NCBI GenBank assembly: GCA_938028665.1
Contig: CALIMB010000099.1
Location: 1-32,230 of the forward strand
DNA length: 32,230 nucleotides
Direction of reading: 5' to 3'
Source of the DNA: an uncultured Thermomicrobium sp.
GTDB lineage: Bacteria; Chloroflexota; Chloroflexia; Thermomicrobiales; Thermomicrobiaceae
The translations under genes were made by a program, and so were the position numbers. Numbering within the stretch: the first letter of the stretch is position 1; each line of letters begins with the position of its first letter. The notes under the pieces are model-generated. The model made no database searches. It saw only the letters and a list, made by a program, of their open reading frames with translations, and was not told where the DNA came from. Below are positions 7,280 through 16,118 of the stretch, piece by piece.

Positions 7280-8458
7280 GTGCATCTTCGGCAAGCATTC
7301 CTGCTTGGCTGTTTTGCTCTGTTCGTAGTCACGTTCAGCAGTGCTCAAGCTCAAGAGGCAGGGACGATTTCTGGTCGTGTACAGAATGGGACATCCGGGG
7401 GAGGGAGCGTCGCTGGCCTCACCGTAACGCTGCGTCACTTTACTGGCATGCAACTTGCGGAGGAGCGTCAAGCTCAGGTTGGTCAGGACGGTTCGTTTGT
7501 CTTCGAAGGGCTTGCGACCGGCGATCAGGACGCATATCTCCTCGTGGCGCGCTATGCCGGCGTCGAGTATGTTAGCCCGATGGTGCAGCTCAACCAACAG
7601 CCCCAGCAGACGGTTGAGCTCACTGTGTACGAGACAACGAACGATGCGAAGGCGGTGCGCCTGAACTCCCGGTCAATCGTGATCGCTGGCGCTTCACCCG
7701 AACTCCGTTCGGTCGATGTCATGGATATTCTCATTGTCGAGAATGGTGGCGACCGTACCTATCTTGGTGAAGCGAACGGCGTTGTACTGCGGATCCCGCT
7801 CCCCCAGGGGGCCCAGGAGATCAGTCCACAGCCTGGCTTCAACTATGGGCAACCGCGCCTGGAAAATGGTGTGCTTTTGACGACGGGCCCACTACCACCT
7901 GGTCAGCAGACAGTGGTTTTGAGTTACACGGTTCCCTATGAAGGGACACGCGCGACACTTTCTGTCGGTACAGCGATGCCGACCGGAACACTTCGTGTAC
8001 TCGTACGTGATGGGACATACCGCTTGAGTTCGCGCAGCCTGATTGATACAGGAACGGTGGTAGTGAGCGGGGTCACTTATCGTGTTCTGGCAGTCGATGC
8101 ACCGGTTGTTGGTGACACGCACATGGTACAAGTGAGCGGCTTGCCACGGACAGGGTTCTTGCTTGACTTGCCGCTTGGGCCGAGTATCGCCATTACAGTT
8201 GGGCTCATTGGCATCATCGCTGCTGGGACTTTGGCGTTCATTACCCTGCAGCGACGGCGTTCCCGCACCGTCAGTCCGGACGGAGGGGATCGAGTTTCCG
8301 ATGAGCGGCTCCGGTTGGCGGCTGAGCTCAACCGACTGGATGAGGCACGAGCGGCGGGAGAATTGGACGAAGCAGAGTATGCGGAGCGTCGGTCAGTTGT
8401 GCTGCGGCAACTCCGGGAGCTTGTGTTGCGTGAGAAGGGGCTCGAGGGGGGGCCGTAG
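7280..8458 (+). CDS. Secreted/membrane-anchored protein with carboxypeptidase-regulatory-like domain
   Basis: 392 residues from a GTG start, with AAGGAG eight bases upstream. An N-terminal signal peptide (hydrophobic LLGCFALFVVTF, likely cleaved after AQA near residue 25) is followed by a beta-sandwich resembling CarboxypepD_reg (GTISGRVQNGTSGGGSVAGL, FVFEGLATGDQDAYLLVARY). A further extracellular beta-rich region comes next. One membrane span (about residues 300-322) precedes a basic stop-transfer sequence (LQRRRSR). The cytoplasmic tail of about 60 residues ends in a charged helix (LDEARAAGELDEAEYAERR) like the C-terminal helices seen in SHOCT-type proteins. The outer domains probably bind or scaffold something at the cell surface; no catalytic residues are visible. 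It sits between glcF and a peptidase, likely cotranscribed. Confidence 0.8.
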   Translation: MHLRQAFLLGCFALFVVTFSSAQAQEAGTISGRVQNGTSGGGSVAGLTVTLRHFTGMQLAEERQAQVGQDGSFVFEGLATGDQDAYLLVARYAGVEYVSPMVQLNQQPQQTVELTVYETTNDAKAVRLNSRSIVIAGASPELRSVDVMDILIVENGGDRTYLGEANGVVLRIPLPQGAQEISPQPGFNYGQPRLENGVLLTTGPLPPGQQTVVLSYTVPYEGTRATLSVGTAMPTGTLRVLVRDGTYRLSSRSLIDTGTVVVSGVTYRVLAVDAPVVGDTHMVQVSGLPRTGFLLDLPLGPSIAITVGLIGIIAAGTLAFITLQRRRSRTVSPDGGDRVSDERLRLAAELNRLDEARAAGELDEAEYAERRSVVLRQLRELVLREKGLEGGP

Positions 8459-8530
8459 CGGACTGTGCTCTTGAGCTCGCGGTTGAAACTCATGTGGCGC
8501 AAAAGATATCGAAGGGAGACATGAATCATT

Positions 8531-10507
8531 ATGCCGCGGCCAGTGCAACCAGATGATTTGGCAGCACTGCGTTTGGTCAGCGATGCCCAGATCTCACCGG
8601 ACGGGAGAGAAATTGCCTTTGTCGTTACCACTATGGATCTTGCAGCTGACAAATACCGGTCAGCGATCTGGTTGGTTGATCGTACTGGCCAGTCGCCACG
8701 GCCGTTCACTGCAGGAACAGATCGAGACACGATGCCGCGTTGGTCTCCCCACGGTGAGTGGCTCGCATTTTTGTCCGACCGTTCAGGGAGCGACCAGCTC
8801 TGGGTAATTCCGCGGCATGGTGGTGAAGCTCGTGCGCTGACGCGCTTCGCCGAGCCGGTGACGAGTTTCGCCTGGGCACCAGATGGTGAGCGCCTGGTGG
8901 TGGTTACACGAGCTGTCCAGGCCGAAGGGAAGCCGGAGTCAGAAAGCGACGTGGTGCGGCTCACCGCGTTGCGTTACCGATTTGATGGGCAACGCGGGTT
9001 TCTTCATGAGCGGCGTAGTCACCTTTGGCTGGTTGGCCTGCATGATGGCCAGGTACAACGTCTGACCGATGGTGACTGGGACGACGACTGGCCAGCCTGG
9101 TCACCTGACGGGAGAGCCCTGGTCTTCGTATCGAACCGGACGCTGGAGCGCGAATGGAACGCAGCAAGCGAGCTCTGGTTCCTCGCACTCGATGCGGATG
9201 GGCAGGTCAGGGAACTCCGGCCCGTCGTGGCAGGAAGCCATGTAGCACTGCTACGTCCCGTCTGGTCGTGGGATGGACAGAGGATTGCCGCAGTCGGTCA
9301 TCTAGAGGCGTGGGCAGGTTCGGCGCGGCACAAGCGACTATGGATAGTCAATCCCGATGGTAACGATCTCCAATGCCTCACGGAGACCTTTGATGCGACA
9401 TTGGAAGACGTGCTGTTGACTGATGCATTTGGGCCCTCGCGTCCAGGACTCGCCTGGTCACCGGATGGACGGTGGATCTACGCGCAGGTGAGCGAAGGTG
9501 GGGCAGTGCATCTCTACCGCTTCTCGGTCGAGGGAGGATTTCCTACTTGTCTGCTGGGTGGGCAGCGTCGCGTTCTCGATTTCAGCCTGAGCAAGGACGG
9601 ACGGTGGATTGCTGCAACGATTGCCGATCCGCAAGACCCCGGGACGGTCTGGGTTTTGGCCGTTGATGGGAGTGAGGCGAGACCACTCTTCGATCCTAAC
9701 GCCGAGTGGAAGGGTCAGGTCGATCTCGTCCCAGCGGAAGAGCTCTGGGTACCGAGCCCGCTTGACGGGAAGCTGATCCATGCTTGGGTGATGAAACCAG
9801 TTGGAATGTCCGCAGGGGAACGCTGTCCGCTGGTGTTGTCCATTCACGGTGGTCCACACGCGATGTATGGCTGGGCCTATAGCCACGAGTTCCAGGTGCT
9901 TGCCGCTCGTGGCTATGCGGTCGTCTACGCGAATCCGCGGGGCAGCCAAGGCTATGGGGAGGAGTTCCTCGCCTGTACGCGCGGTGCGTGGGGTGAGGCG
10001 GACATGCCTGATCTGATGGCCGTTGTTGATGCGGTGTTGGCACAGGGATGGGTTGATCCAGAACGGCTCGGCGTCTGCGGAGGATCGTACGGCGGCTACA
10101 TGACAAACTGGATCATCGGGCATACCGACCGCTTTAAAGCGGCCGTTTCCATGCGTTGCGTCTCAAATCTTCTGAGCATGTATGGAACGAGTGACATTGG
10201 AGTCTTCTTCAACGAGTGGGAACTAGGGGCGGCACCCTGGGAGGATCCAGAGCGGTATCGGCGCCTCTCGCCGCTCACCTATGCGCCGAACATCCGGACG
10301 CCGCTTCTCTTGCTTCATGCCGAGGAGGACTGGCGTTGCCCGGTCGAACAGGCCGAGCAGCTGTTCGCTTGGCTACGCCGGCTCGGCCGCACAGTGGAAC
10401 TGGTCCGTTTCCCAAATGAAGGGCACAATCTCACGCGCAGTGGACGCCCACGTCACCGGATCGAACACCTGGAGCATGAGCTACGTTGGTTCCAGACTTA
10501 TCTCTGA
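8531..10507 (+). CDS. S9 family serine peptidase (acylaminoacyl-/dipeptidyl-peptidase type)
   Basis: 658 residues, normal for the prolyl oligopeptidase family: an N-terminal beta-propeller and a C-terminal alpha/beta hydrolase. Propeller blades carry repeated WSPDG/WAPDG motifs (e.g. SWDGQRIAAV, LAWSPDGRWIYAQ). The catalytic domain shows the oxyanion segment SIHGGPHAMYG, the nucleophile in GGSYGGYM (Ser519), Asp600 (HAEEDWRCP) and His632 (NEGHNL), a complete triad. It should release N-terminal residues or short peptides in the cytoplasm; no signal peptide is present. AAGGGAG lies about 12 bases upstream of the ATG, a long spacing. Its stop overlaps the 3' end of the convergent nuclease gene by 10 bases. 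Confidence 0.92.
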   Translation: MPRPVQPDDLAALRLVSDAQISPDGREIAFVVTTMDLAADKYRSAIWLVDRTGQSPRPFTAGTDRDTMPRWSPHGEWLAFLSDRSGSDQLWVIPRHGGEARALTRFAEPVTSFAWAPDGERLVVVTRAVQAEGKPESESDVVRLTALRYRFDGQRGFLHERRSHLWLVGLHDGQVQRLTDGDWDDDWPAWSPDGRALVFVSNRTLEREWNAASELWFLALDADGQVRELRPVVAGSHVALLRPVWSWDGQRIAAVGHLEAWAGSARHKRLWIVNPDGNDLQCLTETFDATLEDVLLTDAFGPSRPGLAWSPDGRWIYAQVSEGGAVHLYRFSVEGGFPTCLLGGQRRVLDFSLSKDGRWIAATIADPQDPGTVWVLAVDGSEARPLFDPNAEWKGQVDLVPAEELWVPSPLDGKLIHAWVMKPVGMSAGERCPLVLSIHGGPHAMYGWAYSHEFQVLAARGYAVVYANPRGSQGYGEEFLACTRGAWGEADMPDLMAVVDAVLAQGWVDPERLGVCGGSYGGYMTNWIIGHTDRFKAAVSMRCVSNLLSMYGTSDIGVFFNEWELGAAPWEDPERYRRLSPLTYAPNIRTPLLLLHAEEDWRCPVEQAEQLFAWLRRLGRTVELVRFPNEGHNLTRSGRPRHRIEHLEHELRWFQTYL

Positions 10508-11778
10508 TCGGCAGCCTTCTCTTTGAGGAACTCGCTCGCATCGACTCGCTCGATGATTTCGCGGCCGCGGGAAAGAACCGCGCTTGCGAAGTCGTCCGAC
10601 AGCTGCCGCAGCCGTACCCAGCGTTCGAGTAACCCGACTGGATCGTTGCGTGTCTCGTGGCTGATGTCAATGCGGGGCCGTGCGCTACGTTCGGTCTCGA
10701 TCGTGATCCCGGCGACGTACGTTGCACCAAGCTCGAGCAGCCAGCGGCGGATCTCGTGAGCGCGGATCACAGCGGCTCTCTCAGGCGAGGTAGTCACAAT
10801 AAGGCGGACGATCGCATTACGGAATTGATCGGCTCGGCGTTCCAGGACGGAACGAATCTGTTCCATAGGGCTTTCACTAGTGACCTCGAACCGGACAGTG
10901 CTCATTGCGCGCGTTCGCAGTGGGCGAAACTGCCAAGTCACCTGGCGTGGATAAACACCAGGTTCAATAGAGACGATGACGAAGCCCTTTTCCTCGCGCT
11001 CCTCGCCGAAGTCAATACGCTCGATACTCCCAGCATAAATGACAGGCGGCTGCTGATGGATGATCTGGAACGAGTGCAAGTGACCCAGCGCTACGTAATC
11101 GATTGGCGCACGGTCGATTCCGAGTTCGTCCAGAGCGAAGAGCGGATCGCTTCCGAGAAGAACGCTGCGTTCGCTCCCGAAGCGGCCCCCTTCGATAGTG
11201 AGGTGTGCAAGGAAGATGGCTGGGTATGTCGGATCAAGTGCGGCTAAAAGAGCCTGTGCTTGTGCACTGATCATCTCCCGGAAGTGGCGCTCAAACTCAT
11301 GCTCTGGTAATGCTCTGAGTTCGTCATCCGCGAGAAGCTGGCGCATTGGCATCCAAGGTAATGCAACAATCTGCAGCGGTCCGTGCTGTGTTGGCACGGT
11401 GAGGAGATCAGGTCGGCTGGCAACTCTGATGCCAGGAAGCTGGAGAGCGGCATAAATGTCCATCGGCGTCGAGCGAGATGGACTCCGGGGGCGATCGTGA
11501 TTGCCGACCAAAAGGACAGTGGGGATCGCAGCAGCAAGGAGTCGCTGAATCCGTGCCGCGAAGTATCGCTGCAGCGTTGGGCTTGGCTCAGCATTCTTAA
11601 ACGCATCCCCAGCGAAGAGCACGGCATCGACGTGCTCCGTGATTGCGGTGTCGATGACCTGATCGAGCGCGTCGAGGAAGTCTTGTACGCGCGAGCTGTA
11701 TCCGAGTTCCGGTCGGAACTGGCCGTGTGTTTCCACTCCCAAATGAAGGTCGGCAAAGTGCAAGAGTCGTAACGGCAT
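10498..11778 (-). CDS. Mre11/SbcD-like DNA repair exonuclease
   Basis: 426 residues; a metallophosphoesterase of the Mre11/SbcD class that trims DNA ends using two metal ions. The phosphoesterase motifs are complete: DLHLG (Asp10, His12), GDAF (Asp58), GNHD (Asn93-Asp95), His192 (LAHLTIEGG) and GHLH (His233, His235). A capping domain follows (about residues 270-360). A C-terminal helical tail (LERWVRLRQLSDDFASAVL) could be a Rad50/SbcC-binding segment. The gene starts 10 bases after the HerA-like ATPase gene on the same strand, so they form an operon. No rad50/sbcC partner lies in this window, unlike the usual sbcDC arrangement. It could work with a Rad50 encoded elsewhere or directly with the HerA-like ATPase. 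Confidence 0.88.
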   Translation of the reverse strand: MPLRLLHFADLHLGVETHGQFRPELGYSSRVQDFLDALDQVIDTAITEHVDAVLFAGDAFKNAEPSPTLQRYFAARIQRLLAAAIPTVLLVGNHDRPRSPSRSTPMDIYAALQLPGIRVASRPDLLTVPTQHGPLQIVALPWMPMRQLLADDELRALPEHEFERHFREMISAQAQALLAALDPTYPAIFLAHLTIEGGRFGSERSVLLGSDPLFALDELGIDRAPIDYVALGHLHSFQIIHQQPPVIYAGSIERIDFGEEREEKGFVIVSIEPGVYPRQVTWQFRPLRTRAMSTVRFEVTSESPMEQIRSVLERRADQFRNAIVRLIVTTSPERAAVIRAHEIRRWLLELGATYVAGITIETERSARPRIDISHETRNDPVGLLERWVRLRQLSDDFASAVLSRGREIIERVDASEFLKEKAADQR

Positions 11779-11788
11779 TCCCTTGTTC

Positions 11789-13372
11789 TCACTCTCCGAT
11801 CAACAGTCGCAGCCGACGCTCGTCGGTCGTTTTCCCGGTCCGAGCACGAACGAGGTTCAGAAGCTCGCTGCGACGATAGTCACGAGTGCGGATTGCAACT
11901 GGCATACGGACCGCATGACCGACGATCACGCACTCCTGGCGTGGGCTCAAATTGGCGAGGAGGTTGCGGAGTCCCGAGCGGTCGGCTACGCCGGTGAGGA
12001 CCGCTTCGATGTCCTGCTGGTCGCTGAGTGGGCCGATGATCTTGGTACCGAGCTGGGAGAGAATCTCGCGATCGATACTCGAGGGACGCTGGTCAACAAT
12101 CAGGAGCGTGACACGGTACTTCCGCATTTCGCGCGCGATGGTGCCGAAGATTGATTGGCGCGCTGCCTCAGGTGTGAGGAACTTGTGCGCTTCCTCAAGA
12201 ACGATGACGAGAGGACGAATGCTTATCTCGCTCCCGAACCGCTGTGCCTCAAGCACCTCCTCGGTATACCGCTCGTGGATGCGCCGAGTGAGCAGGTTCG
12301 CCACCAGCATATAGTCGAGGAAGGAGTCGTAGCGCCCAAACTGAACAATAATATGCGTTCCCTTCTGAAGCTTAGCGATGATCTCGTCGATGACGGATGT
12401 GTCCAGTGACTGCTGCATATAGGGACGTTGGACGAGGCGTGCCAGTTTGCTGCGTAAGGCGTTCAGTGAGGACTCGGCGACGCCGGTGCGGGCACAGAAC
12501 TCTTTCACGTGGTCGGCATCGAGTGCACGCGTCTTGATGATCCAGTCTTTTCCGAAACTGGCTCGCAGGTGGTGGGCTACTGTGGCAAAGGTGGGATTGA
12601 GGTTGAGCTCTTCGGCGAGGAGCTCGATATCTTCTGGCTCAATCTGGTCAAGGCCAATCTGGATTGTCCGCGCTGCAGCACTCCGATCGGTACGGTCGTC
12701 GAGTGTGTAGATTTGGACTCGTGTGTTGCCGAAAAGCTCGGCAAGCCCAACGAGTTCCGGCTGATCGCTGGGGGCGCGCGCATATTCGTTATGCATATCG
12801 AAGAGGAGTATCGAGACATGGTCGGCCAGGATGAGACCGGCAAGCAAAAGACGTGTCAGGACGCTCTTGCCACTGCCACTCTGTCCAAAGACACCATTGG
12901 AGCGCTTGACGAGCTCCTCCAGATCGAGAGGCACAGGAATATCCATCGCGGGAGGGGTGCCGAGAGCGAAGTGGGTCGCGTCTTCCTGGCCGAAGACGCA
13001 GGCGAAATCCTCAGCTGTTGCCTGACGCAAGCGTGCGAAGTGCGGAGGAATTGTCCGAGCTGGTTGCGGCTGTTCGCTGCCGACCTGGAGTACGAGTGAG
13101 GGACGAATCTCCGCGGTGGCATAGGCATGCGTACCGCGGAGCACGCGATGCAGAAAGGGCGAGTGTAGTGGCGGATCGGCAGTGAGGGCGGTGTCGGTCG
13201 TCGCCAGTGCGAGATCGGTGACCATGCCAAAGTAGCGATGCTCGTCCCCTTCGACGACGACGAAGCTGCCGACGCGCAGCCGCTCAACAGCGGAGGGATC
13301 AAGCAGTCGTACCCGAAGGCCCTGACTAAAACTGCCGTCGGTAACAACGCCAAGAAGTTCCTGTGTCAACAT
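11789..13372 (-). CDS. herA: HerA-like DNA translocase/helicase ATPase
   Basis: 527 residues of the HerA/FtsK superfamily. HerA proteins form hexamers that pump duplex DNA and stimulate end-resection nucleases. Residues 5-60 resemble a HAS-barrel (GVVTDGSFSQGLRVRL, VGSFVVVEGDEHRYFGMVTD). Walker A is GQSGSGKS at 163-170. A SILLFDMHNEY strand lies at 187-197. Walker B with catalytic glutamates is VIVLEEAHKFL (389-399), followed by a DQRPSSID sensor region (427-434). ATG 13372 was chosen because the HAS-barrel begins just after it; an upstream ATG at 13459 lacks a ribosome-binding site. Archaeal herA neighbours mre11, and the same pairing is seen here. A defence role of the HerA-nuclease type is possible but no known effector gene is adjacent. 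Confidence 0.85.
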   Translation of the reverse strand: MLTQELLGVVTDGSFSQGLRVRLLDPSAVERLRVGSFVVVEGDEHRYFGMVTDLALATTDTALTADPPLHSPFLHRVLRGTHAYATAEIRPSLVLQVGSEQPQPARTIPPHFARLRQATAEDFACVFGQEDATHFALGTPPAMDIPVPLDLEELVKRSNGVFGQSGSGKSVLTRLLLAGLILADHVSILLFDMHNEYARAPSDQPELVGLAELFGNTRVQIYTLDDRTDRSAAARTIQIGLDQIEPEDIELLAEELNLNPTFATVAHHLRASFGKDWIIKTRALDADHVKEFCARTGVAESSLNALRSKLARLVQRPYMQQSLDTSVIDEIIAKLQKGTHIIVQFGRYDSFLDYMLVANLLTRRIHERYTEEVLEAQRFGSEISIRPLVIVLEEAHKFLTPEAARQSIFGTIAREMRKYRVTLLIVDQRPSSIDREILSQLGTKIIGPLSDQQDIEAVLTGVADRSGLRNLLANLSPRQECVIVGHAVRMPVAIRTRDYRRSELLNLVRARTGKTTDERRLRLLIGE

Positions 13373-13449
13373 CGAGCTCGCGGTTCCTCGTTGTCCGTCG
13401 AGCGGCACCACACTTCGTCCGTTCGCCTGCAGACGTTTCCGCGCAGCGG

Positions 13450-13455
13450 ATTGTA
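13450..13455 (-). promoter_or_regulatory. Possible -10 element of the herA operon
   Basis: TACAAT read on the minus strand, about 78 bases upstream of the herA start. No good -35 is present at 16-18 bases, so this is weak. Confidence 0.3.
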
Positions 13456-13492
13456 CCATGGAGACAGAGCACAGAAGGCAGGGCGAGAGAGC

Positions 13493-15202
13493 ATGCTGGA
13501 TAACGAATGGGAAACACTTGCCGAACTTTTGAAGGCACCGGCCGACCTGAGCCGACGGGTCCTGGCGGGACCGGTTGGTCGGTTGCAAGCGCTGCACTGG
13601 ATCACGCGCGCGGCGACGAGTAGTCTCGATCTGGACGACATGCTCAGCACGGTGACACGCGTACTCCGTGAGACAATGCGGGTCGACTCCTGCGGTATCT
13701 TCCTCTATGACGAATCCTCCGGTACGTTGACCCTACGGGCTGTTGACGGTATTACTCCTGATCGGCCAGGGCGGATGACTTTGCCGCTGGGCGTGGGGAT
13801 CACGGGGCAGGCTGCTCTTACCCGGCGCCTGCAGATTGCCTACGATGCACCACGTCATCCCGCCTACGTCGACTATCCGCATGTCGATGACCGGCCATTT
13901 GCCAGTCAGGTCTCGGTGCCACTGTTGTCGCGCCAACCGGGACGCCTTCTTGGCGTGCTCAATGTGCTGACCTTGGAACCACGTGAGTTCTGGCCTGAGG
14001 AGATCGATTTCTTGGAGACGGCGACTGGGGAGATCGCGATCGCGATTGAGAACGCGTTGCTCTATAGCGAGACAGATGCGGAACTGCGGCGTCGGATTGC
14101 GCAGTTGGAGCTCCTACAGCAACTCTGGCGCGCCATCGCCTCGACGCTCGATCTTGGAGAGTTGTTAGGGACGATCGCCGCGCGAGCGCTGGAGCTGTCC
14201 GGTGCGAGAGGAGTTGCTATCTATCGGCAGTCGCGTGCCAGCGGCGAGTTGGAGCTCCTCCATGCAGCACCCGCAGAATGGTTCGCGCGTCAGGCGAGGA
14301 ACTTAGAACAGTCTCTTCGATCAGCCGTCCAAGACGTCCTCGACGGCGGAGCAGCCGTATGGCGAGATCCAATTAGTGAAGAATGGGCAGTCTATGTCCT
14401 CCCCATGATCACAGGGCGCCGTGCGGTTGGTGCGCTCTGCTTACTGTACCCTGCCAGGCGACCAGCGCCAGAACAGACAGGTCTGTTGCATGCCTTCACC
14501 GACACTGCCGCGATCGCTATTGAAAACGCGGAGCTGTACGAGGAAGCGCGGCGCGGATTGGCACGAGCCTCCACGCTTCTCCGCGAGTTACACCATCGGG
14601 TGCGCAATAACCTCCAGACGGTTGCGGCTCTCCTCTCACTCCAGGCCCGGCGGGCCGGCCCCGAAGCGCGAGCGGTTCTCCAGGATGCAGTGAGCAGGGT
14701 CCGTAGCTTGACCGTCGTTCATGACCTGCTGAGCGGTCGCGAGCTCTCGGAAGTGCCACTTGTGGAGTTGGCACGCATCGTGGTGACCCAAGCGGTGCAC
14801 TCGCTCTACGGTGACGAGCTGGCTGTCCAGTGGTCGGTTGAGGGGGACGATGTTGTAGTCTCCTCGCGGCAGACCACCGTGCTTGCACTCCTACTCAATG
14901 AGTTCGTCACCAATGCGGCGCGACACGGTTTTGCTGACCGCGCGGGGGGACGGCTGAGCGTTCGAGTGAAGAGCGAAGGCGAGCGTGCTGTCCTTGAGGT
15001 TGAAGATGACGGACGGGGATTGCCAGCCGACTTTGATCCGTTGCGCGCACGAGGTTTGGGATTGCAGATCGCTCGGACGCTTGCTGAGGTCGATCTTCGC
15101 GGTGAACTTGAGATCGGCCCAGCGCCAAGTGGTGGAACGCTGGTGCGTGTACGCTTTGTACCTGAAGCGCATAGGGAAGCGCAGAAAGGCAGTGTGAGTT
15201 GA
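13493..15202 (+). CDS. GAF-domain sensor histidine kinase (HisKA_2 type), orphan
   Basis: 569 residues, no membrane span or signal peptide, so a cytoplasmic sensor. GAF domain 1 spans about 45-188 (SCGIFLYDESSGTLTLRAV, VPLLSRQPGRLLGVLNV). GAF domain 2 spans about 215-346 (GARGVAIYRQS, RRAVGALCLLYP). The dimerisation/phosphoacceptor segment ELHHRVRNNLQTVAALLSLQ (365-384) is the HisKA_2 signature with phospho-accepting His at 367/368. The ATPase domain has its N box LLLNEFVTNAARHG (467-479), G1 EVEDDGRGLP and G2 GLGLQIARTLAEV. HisKA_2 kinases often sense light, redox or small ligands through GAF/PAS domains; the ligand here is unknown. No response regulator is adjacent. It is divergent from herA with 120 bases between starts. 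Confidence 0.9.
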   Translation: MLDNEWETLAELLKAPADLSRRVLAGPVGRLQALHWITRAATSSLDLDDMLSTVTRVLRETMRVDSCGIFLYDESSGTLTLRAVDGITPDRPGRMTLPLGVGITGQAALTRRLQIAYDAPRHPAYVDYPHVDDRPFASQVSVPLLSRQPGRLLGVLNVLTLEPREFWPEEIDFLETATGEIAIAIENALLYSETDAELRRRIAQLELLQQLWRAIASTLDLGELLGTIAARALELSGARGVAIYRQSRASGELELLHAAPAEWFARQARNLEQSLRSAVQDVLDGGAAVWRDPISEEWAVYVLPMITGRRAVGALCLLYPARRPAPEQTGLLHAFTDTAAIAIENAELYEEARRGLARASTLLRELHHRVRNNLQTVAALLSLQARRAGPEARAVLQDAVSRVRSLTVVHDLLSGRELSEVPLVELARIVVTQAVHSLYGDELAVQWSVEGDDVVVSSRQTTVLALLLNEFVTNAARHGFADRAGGRLSVRVKSEGERAVLEVEDDGRGLPADFDPLRARGLGLQIARTLAEVDLRGELEIGPAPSGGTLVRVRFVPEAHREAQKGSVS

Positions 15203-15269
15203 CGCCGGTCGCTCCACGTGCCGATACTCGAGCCGAATAGTGTGGGGCGTAGGAAGTGGGAAGGGAAGT

Positions 15270-16061
15270 ATGGGAAACGAGGGTTTCACAGGGTATTGGG
15301 CAGTGATCCTTGGAGCGTCGAGCGGCTTTGGGGCAGCAACGGCACGGGAGCTCGCCCGGGCTGGCATGCATGTCTGCGGTGTCCACCTTGATCGTCGGGC
15401 GACACTTCCGATGGCTGAAGCGGTCAAGGCGGATGTGGAGGCGGCCGGAGTCGAAGCACTGTTCGTAAACGCCAACGCTGCGGATGTTGAGACGCGACAG
15501 CAGGTTACCGAGGCGCTGAGGCAGCGGGGTGCCCGCGTTCGTGTTCTTATGCACTCCTTAGCCTTCGGAACGCTCCGTCCGTATATCGACGAGGATCCTG
15601 GACAAGAGGTTTCGCAGAAACAGCTGGAGATGACGCTTGACGTTATGGCAAACTCGCTTGTCTATTGGACGCAAGATCTCTTCCATGCTGAACTCTTTGA
15701 GCGCGACGCTCGGATCTTTGCCATGACCAGCGAGGGTTCAACGCGTGTATGGCGCGGGTATGGGCCGGTGTCAGCGGCAAAGGCAGCGCTGGAAGCGCAT
15801 GTTCGCCAGTTGGCTGTGGAACTGGCCCCCTATGGGATCACTGTCAATGCCATCCAGGCGGGGGTGACACCAACGCCAGCACAGGCCAAGATCCCCGGCG
15901 CTGAGGAGATGCTACGCGAGGCAGAGCGGCGGAATCCGAGTGGACGCCTCACCAGCCCCGAGGACGTTGCGCGAGCCATTCGTGTCTTGAGTACGCCAGG
16001 GCTGACGTGGATCACTGGGAATGTTATTCGCGTCGACGGGGGTGAGGCACTCGTCCCCTGA
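15270..16061 (+). CDS. SDR-family enoyl-ACP reductase, FabI/FabL-like
   Basis: 263 residues; a Rossmann-fold short-chain dehydrogenase. The cofactor motif is GASSGFG (15-21). The active site has tyrosine and lysine in Y-x6-K spacing (Tyr164, Lys171 in YGPVSAAK) rather than the Y-x3-K of ordinary SDRs. This spacing, the SLAFG motif (96-100) and the AGVTPTPAQAKIPG region typify enoyl-acyl-carrier-protein reductases (FabI/FabL), which complete each round of fatty acid elongation with NAD(P)H. ATG 15270 has AAGGGA eight bases before it; an in-frame ATG at 15240 lacks a site. It follows the histidine kinase by 67 bases and converges on the M42 peptidase. No other fab gene is nearby, so its exact substrate is inferred. 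Confidence 0.83.
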   Translation: MGNEGFTGYWAVILGASSGFGAATARELARAGMHVCGVHLDRRATLPMAEAVKADVEAAGVEALFVNANAADVETRQQVTEALRQRGARVRVLMHSLAFGTLRPYIDEDPGQEVSQKQLEMTLDVMANSLVYWTQDLFHAELFERDARIFAMTSEGSTRVWRGYGPVSAAKAALEAHVRQLAVELAPYGITVNAIQAGVTPTPAQAKIPGAEEMLREAERRNPSGRLTSPEDVARAIRVLSTPGLTWITGNVIRVDGGEALVP

Positions 16062-16118
16062 CGGTCCATCGAGGTTTTTGACTGCACAAACGATCCGCCA
16101 GCCTCTCATCTTCATGTT

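Noticed and set aside
10657-13099. Plus-strand open frames antisense to the nuclease and HerA-like genes
   Set aside because: No domains or good starts. The minus-strand frames contain complete catalytic motifs.
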